Positions 34,827-42,199 of a stretch of 64,000 nt of DNA are shown here, one piece after another. Position 1 is the stretch's first letter. Each line of letters starts with the position of its first letter. Below the pieces are notes generated by a model. The model was not told the DNA's origin. It ran no database searches and worked only from the letters and a program-made list of their open reading frames with translations. The position numbers were made by a program, and so were the translations under genes. This DNA comes from Candidatus Ribeiella danica (GTDB taxonomy: Bacteria; Chloroflexota; Chloroflexia; Chloroflexales; Roseiflexaceae): positions 1,302,001 through 1,366,000 of the forward strand of contig JADKFS010000001.1 of the NCBI GenBank assembly GCA_016717335.1, read 5' to 3'.

Positions 34827-35073
34827 CGCGCTCAAGACACCCGGGGCCCTCTATGCCGAACTGTCTCGGTCGGCGATTCCTTGGAACGCAGGGATCCATG
34901 GGGCCTCTCGCTCCCCGGACCCCCACGCGATCCATGTCCAGTCAAGCCCGGCCAGACTGATGATGCGCGCCGTATCTCATGGTGATGAGCCGGCTGGATA
35001 GAGAGGCCACACGGCTACGTTGCGGCGTGTTTGTGGTTCGGTCTTCTGTCCGGTCTACAAGGAGGTAGTACCG

Positions 35074-36069
35074 ATGCGACCCGAACGGAACCTGGGCATG
35101 GATTTGGTACGCTGCACCGAGGCGGCGGCGCTGCGCGCCGCGCGCTTCATGGGCCGCGGCGACAAGATCGCGGCCGACCAGGCGGCGGTCGACGCGATGC
35201 GTCTCACGCTGGAAAATGTGCCGATGGATGGCGTGGTGGTGATCGGCGAGGGCGAGAAGGACGAGGCGCCGATGCTCTACACCGGCGAGCGGGTCGGCAG
35301 CGGCGAGGCGCCCGAGGTCGATCTGGCGGTCGACCCGGTCGAGGGCACCACGCTGCTGGCCGAAGGTATGCCGGGCGCGATCGCGGTGGTGGCGATCGCC
35401 GAGCGCGGCTCGCTCTACAACTGGTCGGGCCTTGCATACATGGACAAGCTGGCGGTCGGCGAGGGCGCCCGCGGCGCGATCGACATCAACGCGCCGGTGG
35501 CCGAGAATATCCGCAGCGTCGCCAGCGCGCTGAAGAAGCAGGTCGAGGACATCACCGTCGTGGTGCTCGATCGGCCGCGCCACAAAGACCTGATCCGCCA
35601 GATCCGGGCGACCGGCGCGCGGATCAAGCTGATCCTGCACGGCGATGTCTCGGCCGGCGTCATGACCGCGATCGACGACCCGCCCGCCGATATTCTGATG
35701 GGCATCGGCGGCGCGCCCGAGGCGGTGATCACCGCCTGCGCCCTGAAGTGCGTCGGCGGCGAGATCCAGTGCAAGATCTGGCCGCGCAACGACGAGGAGC
35801 GCGCCCTGGCGGAGACCAACCGCCTCGACCTGAGCAAGATCTACCGCACCGAGGACCTGGTGCGCGGCGAGAACGTCTTCTTCGCGGCGACCGGGCTCAC
35901 CGACGGCGAGTTCCTGCGCGGCGTGCGCTACTACAGCGGCGGCGCGCGCACGCACTCGGTCGTCATGCGTGCCGCCTCGGGCACCGTGCGCTTCATCGAG
36001 AGCCACCACCACTGGGATCGGCTGATGAATATCTCCAGCGTCGACTACCTGCACGGCGAGATCGGCTGA
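35074..36069 (+). CDS. glpX: Class II fructose-1,6-bisphosphatase
   Basis: 331-residue GlpX-type phosphatase that removes the 1-phosphate of fructose 1,6-bisphosphate in gluconeogenesis or the Calvin cycle. Motifs: GRGDKIAADQAAVDAMR, IGEGEKDEAPMLYTGE (metal site) and DPVEGTTLLAEG (second metal site and substrate loop). ATG 35074 has AAGGAGG 8 bases upstream. Monocistronic: own promoter and a good terminator at 36097. Confidence 0.95.
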   Translation: MRPERNLGMDLVRCTEAAALRAARFMGRGDKIAADQAAVDAMRLTLENVPMDGVVVIGEGEKDEAPMLYTGERVGSGEAPEVDLAVDPVEGTTLLAEGMPGAIAVVAIAERGSLYNWSGLAYMDKLAVGEGARGAIDINAPVAENIRSVASALKKQVEDITVVVLDRPRHKDLIRQIRATGARIKLILHGDVSAGVMTAIDDPPADILMGIGGAPEAVITACALKCVGGEIQCKIWPRNDEERALAETNRLDLSKIYRTEDLVRGENVFFAATGLTDGEFLRGVRYYSGGARTHSVVMRAASGTVRFIESHHHWDRLMNISSVDYLHGEIG

Positions 36070-36096
36070 GCTGAAGAGTTTCGTCCGGGCGGGCGT

Positions 36097-36133
36097 GCGG
36101 GGGCGGCGAAGCTGCCCCCGCATCTTCTTTTCT
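36097..36133 (+). terminator. Rho-independent terminator of glpX
   Basis: Stem GCGGGGGC (36097-36104) / GCCCCCGC (36114-36121) with an inner GGCGAAGCT loop, followed by the T-rich tail ATCTTCTTTTCT. Confidence 0.75.
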
Positions 36134-36177
36134 GCTGCGCCCGGCGACTTCGCCCCGGAATGCAGCAAGAGGCTTTG

Positions 36178-37245
36178 TCAGAGGACGCCGACAGTGCTGT
36201 GGTCGCCGAGCACCAGCCGGTAGGCGCGCGGCTTGAGCGGCGAGCGGGTGATCTCGACGCTGCGGCCGATCAGGCTATCCTCGAGCCGGTGCGGCAGGTC
36301 GCGGATGACGCTATGCTCCAGCACGATCGAGTGCTCGATCTCGCTGCCCTCGATCGTGCAGTGGTGATAGACCGAGGTGAACGGTCCGACGTAGGCGTTG
36401 ACGATGCGGGTCTGCTCGCCAATGATCGCCGGCCCACGAATCGTGCTGTTGATGATCTCGGCGCCCTTCTCGATGATCACCTTGCCGATCAGCTGCGAGT
36501 CGCGGTCGACATAGCCCTCGACCGCGGGCGGCAGCTCGTCGAGGATCAGGCGGTTAGCCTCGAGCATGTCGTCCTTCTTGCCCGTGTCGATCCACCAGCC
36601 CTCGTGGACATAGGCGAACACCTGCCGGCCGTGGTCGACCAGCCACTGGATCGCGTCGGTGATCTCCAGCTCGCCGCGCCAGGATGGTCGGATCGCGTCG
36701 ACCGCCTGCCAGATGCTCGGGTCGAACATGTAGATCCCGACCAGCGCGAGGTCGGATCTCGGCTCGCGCGGCTTCTCGATCAGCTGCACGATCCGGCCCT
36801 GCTCGTCGAGCTCGGCCACCCCGTACTGCTGGGGGTTCGCCACGCGCTTGAGCACGATCTGCGCGTTGAAGGCGCTGTGGCCGAACTGCTCGATCAGCGG
36901 CGAGATGCCGCCCTGGATGCAGTTGTCGCCCAGGAACATCACGAAGCGCTCGTCGCCGATGAAGTCGCGCGCGATCTTGACCGCGTGGGCCAGGCCGAGC
37001 GGGGCCTCCTGCGAGATATACTCGATCCGCACGCCCCAGCGCTTGCCGTCGCCGACGGCGGCGCGCACCTCAGGGCCGGTGTCGCCGATCACGATGCCAA
37101 TCTCGTCGATGCCCGCGTCGCGGATCGCCTCGATCACGCGAAACAGCACCGGCTTATTGGCGACCGGCACGAGCTGCTTGGCGCTGGTATATGTGATTGG
37201 GCGCAGGCGGGTGCCCTTGCCGCCGCTGAGCACGAGTCCTTTCAT
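36178..37245 (-). CDS. rmlA: Glucose-1-phosphate thymidylyltransferase, long form
   Basis: Nucleotidylyltransferase that makes dTDP-glucose for rhamnose or other deoxysugars; 355 residues. N-terminal signature LSGGKGTRLRPITYT, then FLGDNCIQGG, IEKPREP and HEGWWIDTGKKDDMLEANR, and a C-terminal left-handed beta helix of hexapeptide repeats (STIRGPAIIGEQTRI, GPFTSVYHHC). The extra beta helix makes it the long RmlA/StrD type rather than short RfbA. dTDP-sugars could feed the glycosyltransferases at 14-17 kb. Confidence 0.9.
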   Translation of the reverse strand: MKGLVLSGGKGTRLRPITYTSAKQLVPVANKPVLFRVIEAIRDAGIDEIGIVIGDTGPEVRAAVGDGKRWGVRIEYISQEAPLGLAHAVKIARDFIGDERFVMFLGDNCIQGGISPLIEQFGHSAFNAQIVLKRVANPQQYGVAELDEQGRIVQLIEKPREPRSDLALVGIYMFDPSIWQAVDAIRPSWRGELEITDAIQWLVDHGRQVFAYVHEGWWIDTGKKDDMLEANRLILDELPPAVEGYVDRDSQLIGKVIIEKGAEIINSTIRGPAIIGEQTRIVNAYVGPFTSVYHHCTIEGSEIEHSIVLEHSVIRDLPHRLEDSLIGRSVEITRSPLKPRAYRLVLGDHSTVGVL

Positions 37246-37382
37246 GGCCTGATTGTGTCCTTTGCTGTGCTTGCTGTCGGCCTCAGATTATAGCACTACC
37301 ATGCGTTTGCACAAACGCCTGGCCGGGGCAGCGGCCCCTCTCAAATGCAGTTTTTTCATGTGAAGCGGGTCGCTCACTGGAT

Positions 37383-37750
37383 ACCCCTCCCCCTACCCCC
37401 TCCCCTGCCAGGGGAGGGGTTGATCTCGGCATTCGGCTGCGGTCGCTGTGCGACCGCAGCCGAATGCCAGGACAAGCTGTATCCCGCCGTGCCGCGACTC
37501 CGCCAGGCATGCGCCACAGCGCTCGCAGCTGGTACGGCCTCATTTGCCGGAGGGGGACTGGGGGAACCGGCCTGAGTTCCCCGGGTACCCTTTGGGTGCC
37601 GGGGGGCCGGGGGCGCAGCGCCCCGGCAAAAGGGAGCGTCGTCGGCAGGGCCAACAACCGGGGCCGGGGGCACAGCGCCCCAAAAAAGGGAGTGCCGTCG
37701 GCAGACCAGTAGGCGGGGATCGGAGGCGCAGCGCCCCGGCAAAATACCGG
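37383..37750. repeat. Composite of repeat families B and A
   Basis: Family B part (37383-37480): CCCCTACCCCCTCCCCTGCC / AGGGGAGGGG and the dyad GCATTCGGCTGCGGTCG / CGACCGCAGCCGAATGC around 37448. Family A part (37496-37750): AGGCATGCGCCACAGCGCT, CCTCATTTGCCGGAGGGGG, GGGGGAACCGGCC and three GGGGGCGCAGCGCCCC-type stems. It lacks the TGAATCCA core. No gene is supported in this gap. Confidence 0.75.
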
Positions 37751-37818
37751 CGAGCGCCGGGGGATAGTAAAGAGCCGCCGGCATTGCCGGCGGCCCTCGC
37801 GTAAGCGATATACTGATT

Positions 37819-39426
37819 CTAGCGGTTCGGCCGAATGGCGCCGTAGTAGTGGCTGGTCCAGTAGTCGTCGTAGACGTTCGAGACCTGCACGCCGTAGCGC
37901 GGCGTCATCGCGTGGACGATCCGCCCGCCGCCGATGTACAGCGCCACGTGGCTGATGCCGCGGTGCCCGCCGGTGCGGACGAAGAAGACCAGGTCGCCCG
38001 GCTTGAGGTTATCCATCGCGCCGACCGAGGCGCCGTAGCGGGTGCTGAACTGCGAGGCCGCGTTGTGCGGCAGGCTCACGCCGAACTTCCCGTAGACGTA
38101 GCTGGTCAGGCCGCTGCAGTCGAAGCCGCGCGGGCTGCTGCCGCCGTAGACGTAGCGCGAGCCGACGAACTGCGCCCCGTAGCTGGCGACATCGCCGCTG
38201 GCAGGGATGCTCGACAGGTTACCGCTGGCGCCCGGCTTGCCGCTGGCCGCCCGCGCGCTGATCGGCAGCGCCGGGAAGTCCTTGCTCACCGGCACGCGCC
38301 GGATCACTCGCTCGGTCGTGTTCAGGAAGTCGCTGAACACCCACGCTTTGGTGCCGTCGCCCAGCTTGATCTGGAACCAGTCCTTGTACTTGCCGACCAG
38401 GTCGACTTTGAGGCCGGCATTCACGCCGCCGACCTTGGTGTACTTCGAGTCGGGCCCCTTGCGCAGGTTGACCGCGTTCTCGGCGATCAGGCCGACCATC
38501 GCCGGGTTCGGGTCGGGCACCGCCTCGGCGGCCAGCAGCCGCTCGACGATGCCTGCCTGGATGCCCAGGAAGTCGCCTTTGACCCAGCCGTCGTTGCCGC
38601 CGGGGATGCCGACGTGAAACCAGTCCTGGTAGCGCTCCAGCAGCTCGAGCTGCATGCCGGCATCGAGCTTCGCCATCGAGACGTAGTTGGTGCCTGGGCC
38701 ATCGCGCAGCTGCAGCCCGGTCTCGCTGACCGTCGCTACCTTGGGCGGCGGCGGCGGCGGGATCTGGTCGGACTGGACCTCGAACAGCGTGTCGGCCGAG
38801 CCCTCGGGCAGTGTCAGCAGCTCGCTCGAAACCCAGTAGGTTGGCTTGCCGGCGCGCTCGCGGATCTGGAACCAGCCGCCGTCGTGGCTGCGGCCGATCA
38901 CCTGCACCGGCGCGCCCACCGAGATCCGCCCGACCGCGTCGTAGTCGGTCCCGGGGCCATTGCGCAGGTTGATCCGCTCGCCTGCGATCGTCGCGGCGAC
39001 GACGACCGGCGCCAGCGCCTCGCTGCGCGAGACCAGCGAGAGCGGGATGGGGATGTCGCCGTTATCCTCGAGCGGCGCGTCACCCTCGGCGGCCTGGCCG
39101 TCCAGGTTCAGCGGCGCCACCGGGGCGATGATATCGCCGCCGCCGTCGAGCGCGATCGGCTGGCTGACCGGGAGCGGCGCGCTCATCGGCAGCTGGCTCA
39201 GCAGGACGGCGATTGGGAGCACCAGGATGACAACTGCGTGGAGAACGTACCGTGCAGGGAGCTTGGTGATGGAGCGGACCGGGGAGCCGAGAGCGGTTCG
39301 TACCTGTTGCCACGGAGCCGCAAGCGAACGTGACTGCTGGCTGTGATGCTGGCGACGTCGGTTTGCGCGTTGCTGTAAGTGATCCAGATCTCCGGGATCA
39401 AAGGGTAAATGACTCTGCTCGATCAT
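37819..39426 (-). CDS. SH3-domain NlpC/P60 peptidoglycan hydrolase
   Basis: Cell-wall endopeptidase of 535 residues. One N-terminal membrane or signal helix (about 62-80) behind a long basic cytoplasmic tail, then three bacterial SH3 domains (each with LRxGPGTxY-like motifs at roughly 155-215, 235-295 and 315-370), and a C-terminal NlpC/P60 domain. Catalytic Cys in FDCSGLTSYVYG, His in ISHVALYIGGG, and a third polar site in IVHAM. ATG 39426 follows AGGAGTT; an ATG 15 bases upstream lies before this ribosome site. It cleaves D-Glu-diaminoacid bonds in related enzymes. Confidence 0.9.
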   Translation of the reverse strand: MIEQSHLPFDPGDLDHLQQRANRRRQHHSQQSRSLAAPWQQVRTALGSPVRSITKLPARYVLHAVVILVLPIAVLLSQLPMSAPLPVSQPIALDGGGDIIAPVAPLNLDGQAAEGDAPLEDNGDIPIPLSLVSRSEALAPVVVAATIAGERINLRNGPGTDYDAVGRISVGAPVQVIGRSHDGGWFQIRERAGKPTYWVSSELLTLPEGSADTLFEVQSDQIPPPPPPKVATVSETGLQLRDGPGTNYVSMAKLDAGMQLELLERYQDWFHVGIPGGNDGWVKGDFLGIQAGIVERLLAAEAVPDPNPAMVGLIAENAVNLRKGPDSKYTKVGGVNAGLKVDLVGKYKDWFQIKLGDGTKAWVFSDFLNTTERVIRRVPVSKDFPALPISARAASGKPGASGNLSSIPASGDVASYGAQFVGSRYVYGGSSPRGFDCSGLTSYVYGKFGVSLPHNAASQFSTRYGASVGAMDNLKPGDLVFFVRTGGHRGISHVALYIGGGRIVHAMTPRYGVQVSNVYDDYWTSHYYGAIRPNR

Positions 39427-39812
39427 GGAGCAACTCCTCACTCTTGGGCCTCCGGCTCAGCTGGGCCGAAGCGGGGCATCCATACGGGGATGCCGGCGAC
39501 ACGAGCTGTTTTAACTGTGAAGGCCGACGAACTGGGATTGCGCGCGAGTGTATCATAACTTGTTAAAATATGCAAACAATCAGTAACATCTCAGGCGCCG
39601 ATCATTCTACTGGCCGCGCCGCCGCGCTACAATCAGGTAGAATGGTCGGATTCGCCCTCCCCGCTCCCCATAATCAGCTGCGCCAAGCCCTGCCGAACAT
39701 AACAATTTGTTCATATCGGCAGCCTGTTTCGCCCAAAGCGACGGCGCTCGCGCCGCTGATGCCGCCACCATCGTGGGTCGTACGATACGCACCCTGACAC
39801 CCTGCGCTTATG
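39427..39812 (-). promoter_or_regulatory. Long structured leader of the NlpC/P60 gene
   Basis: Transcribed leader of about 385 bases between the promoter at 39819-39847 and the start at 39426. On the minus strand it contains several stems: GGCATCC / GGATGCC (39476-39496), GGCCCAGCTGAGCC near 39455, and CTGCCGATATGAACA / TGTTATGTTCGGCAG near 39696-39731. Leaders of cell-wall hydrolase genes often carry c-di-AMP riboswitches, but I cannot see that class's conserved core here, so it remains an unclassified structured leader. Confidence 0.5.
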
Positions 39813-39818
39813 GGTGCT

Positions 39819-39847
39819 ATCCTAATGTATTATCTGCTATTTGTCAA
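39819..39847 (-). promoter_or_regulatory. Consensus promoter for the NlpC/P60 gene
   Basis: On the minus strand TTGACA (39847-39842), exactly 17 bases, TAGGAT (39824-39819). It lies in an AT-rich stretch (about 39800-39985) unlike the surrounding GC-rich sequence. The rest of that stretch, up to the LCP stop at 39988, holds no gene that I can see. Confidence 0.7.
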
Positions 39848-39987
39848 TACCCCTTTATTTACCGCATCAGTATGCGCTAAAGCATTGATTAGTGTAAGTA
39901 GTAGCATCAAAAATCAGGGCGATTTTGTTTACAATATCGACACTTTGTTGATGAACTACCGTAAATAATTGAAAATCGGTTAGGGCG

Positions 39988-41286
39988 CTACTGGCCGAGC
40001 AGCCGCGCGACGAGCTGGTCGATCGCGCCCGGCTGCACGACCTCGGCCCAGCGGTCGTCGCCGACGCCGAACGAGATCATGTTCTCGTCGAGCGTGTAGC
40101 GCTCGATCTGCTCGGGCGTCACGTCGCGCAGCGCCCACGCCAGGCCGATCATCCGATCCTCCGGCAGATCGGTTCTGACGTAGTCGCGCAGCGCGCCGGT
40201 GACATTCTCGAGGCTCTTCAGGCTCTGCAGGACGTTTTGCCCGCGCAGCACCGCCAGCACGCCCACCAGCACCGCCTGCTGGCGGCGCATGCGCGCGAAG
40301 TCGCTGTCGGGGTGGCGGATGCGGCTGTACATCAGCGCCGTCGCGCCGTCCATCTGCTGCGGGCCGGGCAAAAAGTGCGCGACCGTGTAGCCGTAGTCCA
40401 TCGTCGGAAACTGGGCGTCGTACAGCTCTTTCTCGACGTCGACCGTGACGCCGCCGAGCGAGTCGATCGCGCCGATGAAGCCCTGGAAGTCGATCAGGAT
40501 GGTGTTGTCGATCGGGATGCCGAGCAGATTCGCGACCGTTGTGCGCGCCAGCTCGACTCCGCCCCAGGCGTGCGCGGCGTTGATGCGTGAGTACCCGTAG
40601 CCGGGGATGGCGACCCACAGGTCGCGCGGCAGCGAGAGCAGCGCGACGCGCCGCCGCAGCGGGTCGATCCGCGCGATGATGATCGAGTCGGTGCGCGGCA
40701 CGTCGGTCTCGCCCGGCCGCCCGTCGCTGCCGAGCAGCAGCACGGTGACCGGCTCGCCGGCCGGCGGCGCGGCTGGCGTCGGCGTGGCGGGCGCGCTGGT
40801 CGGCCGCGGCGTGGCGCTAGGCGTGGCGCTAGGCAGGGGCGGCGCAGGCGTCGGCACGGCCGTCGCCGTCGGCACAGCCGACGGGGCCTCGGGCGAGCTG
40901 GTCGCGACGATCATCGCCTGGACGTTCTGATGCGTGCGGGCGACTGTGATCGCCGCCCAGCCGACTGTGATCGCGACGCCCAAGACGATCGCCGCCAGGC
41001 TTGCGAGGCCCAGGTACCACAGCCCGCGGCCAATCCGGGCGCCCCACTGGCGCGGCGGCGGCGGCGCTGACGATAGGGGCGGTGCTGGCGCTTGGCGGCG
41101 CGCCGCCGACTGGCGCTTGTCCTCCGCCATCAGCAGGCTGGCCAGCAGATCCTGCTGCAGCCCGGCGCGGTAGGCCCGGCAGGCAGGGCAGCCCGCGAGG
41201 TGGAAGCCCAGCCGAGCTTGATCCGGGGTAGCGGAGCCGGGCGCAAGGCCCTGGTCGAGCAGGCGGCGCGCCTCTGCACAGTTCAT
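39988..41286 (-). CDS. LCP family protein with N-terminal zinc finger
   Basis: LytR-CpsA-Psr enzyme, which attaches glycopolymers from lipid carriers to peptidoglycan; 432 residues. The LCP domain (about 180-430) has LLLGSDGRPGETDVPRTDSIIIARID, LSLPRDLWV, INAAHAWGG and MYSRIRHPDSDFARMRRQQ, with the Asp and Arg residues that bind pyrophosphate. It is preceded by a membrane helix (about 88-112) and a Thr/Pro-rich linker. The N-terminus is unusual: C3, H29, C33, C36 form an anti-sigma-factor-type zinc finger (HxxxCxxC). ATG 41286; an extended -10 TGCTAAAAT near 41357 may drive it. Confidence 0.87.
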   Translation of the reverse strand: MNCAEARRLLDQGLAPGSATPDQARLGFHLAGCPACRAYRAGLQQDLLASLLMAEDKRQSAARRQAPAPPLSSAPPPPRQWGARIGRGLWYLGLASLAAIVLGVAITVGWAAITVARTHQNVQAMIVATSSPEAPSAVPTATAVPTPAPPLPSATPSATPRPTSAPATPTPAAPPAGEPVTVLLLGSDGRPGETDVPRTDSIIIARIDPLRRRVALLSLPRDLWVAIPGYGYSRINAAHAWGGVELARTTVANLLGIPIDNTILIDFQGFIGAIDSLGGVTVDVEKELYDAQFPTMDYGYTVAHFLPGPQQMDGATALMYSRIRHPDSDFARMRRQQAVLVGVLAVLRGQNVLQSLKSLENVTGALRDYVRTDLPEDRMIGLAWALRDVTPEQIERYTLDENMISFGVGDDRWAEVVQPGAIDQLVARLLGQ

Positions 41287-41385
41287 ACGATTGTCCTCGG
41301 GGGTTCAGATCGCGGCTTTGTGACCGAGGGATTGCGTTCAGCCCGCGTGGGCCGTATTTTAGCATAAATGCGTGTGCGCGGTTCC

Positions 41386-41430
41386 TTTGACATGCAACCT
41401 TTTGACATGCAACCTATTGTGCGCTAGGAT
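41386..41430 (+). promoter_or_regulatory. marR promoter with tandem 15-bp repeat
   Basis: TTTGACATGCAACCT occurs twice in perfect tandem (41386-41400 and 41401-41415). The second copy supplies TTGACA (41402-41407), followed by 17 bases and TAGGAT (41425-41430). A regulator binding the tandem repeat would cover the -35 box; MarR autoregulation is a reasonable guess. Confidence 0.7.
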
Positions 41431-41470
41431 GTGCGTGCAACGCTACCAGCCGATACGCCGGAGGGCCCCC

Positions 41471-41962
41471 ATGACCGAGCGAGCCGCGCACGAGGTGCGC
41501 GTCGAGGCGATCGACCGGATCTACTGCGAGCTGACCTGGCACGGCCAGAAGCACGCGATTCAGACGCTGACCCGCCCGGAGATCGACCTGACGCTGCCCC
41601 AGATGGTGACGCTGCTGGCGATCCACGATCGTGGCTCCTGCCGGATGGGCACCCTCGCCGAGGCGACTCAGCAGTCGGGCGGGACGCTGACGGGCATTGT
41701 CGACCGGCTGATCGAGGATGGGCTGGTCGAGCGCGTGCGTAGCGCCAACGACCGCCGGGTGATCCACGTGACGCTGACCGCCGATGGTCAGACGCGCGTG
41801 CGCCAGGTGCTCGATGCGCGCCGAGAGGACATCCAGCGCATCCTGGCGTCCTTCGACGCCCACGAGATCGATCAGTTCGAGCGCCTGCTGAGCAGGTTCC
41901 TGCAGGGCGTGCGCGGCGCGCTGCCCGCCGTGGATGGGCCGCCGCGCGAGCTTGAGGCCTAG
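41471..41962 (+). CDS. MarR family transcriptional regulator
   Basis: Winged-helix regulator of 163 residues: LTLPQMVTLLAIHDRGSCRMGTLAEATQQSGGTLTGIVDRLIEDGLVERVRSANDRRVIHVTLT is a clear MarR DNA-binding domain with the DRR wing. ATG 41471; a weak GGAGG lies upstream. It precedes the MacA-like/permease genes in the same direction and may control them, although a family C repeat and a hairpin separate them. Confidence 0.9.
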   Translation: MTERAAHEVRVEAIDRIYCELTWHGQKHAIQTLTRPEIDLTLPQMVTLLAIHDRGSCRMGTLAEATQQSGGTLTGIVDRLIEDGLVERVRSANDRRVIHVTLTADGQTRVRQVLDARREDIQRILASFDAHEIDQFERLLSRFLQGVRGALPAVDGPPRELEA

Positions 41963-41965
41963 TGG

Positions 41966-42153
41966 TTCACCACAGTGAGGGTGGGGGTGTGGAGCGGCCT
42001 GCGGCCGCTCCACACCCCCACCCGCCAGCTTCAGCGCGGCGAGCCGCTAGATCCAATACCTTTCATAATAACCACGAAGACAGAAGATAATGTATCCCGC
42101 AGGTTCGAGACGTGAAAGATGAGGCGCTCACTTGTCGCGCTTCATCTTTCACG
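41966..42153. repeat. Repeat family C copy 2 and GTGAAAGATG hairpin
   Basis: Family C: TTCACCACAGTGAGGG then a long perfect stem GGGTGGGGGTGTGGAGCGGCC / GGCCGCTCCACACCCCCACC (41981-42024), then CCAGCTTCAG and GGCGAGCCGC. After that, a 17-base stem CGTGAAAGATGAGGCGC (42111-42127) / GCGCTTCATCTTTCACG (42137-42153) with one mismatch and a 9-base loop, ending about 45 bases before the MacA-like gene. Confidence 0.75.
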
Positions 42154-42199
42154 TTTTCTGTTTGGCGGCTCGTATCTGACGGGCCGAGCTGAGGCTCCA

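Noticed and set aside
39427..39600. c-di-AMP (ydaO) riboswitch before the NlpC/P60 gene
   Set aside because: The context is typical and a CAGCT...AGGC phrase is suggestive, but the conserved core of that class is not visible; kept only as an unclassified leader.
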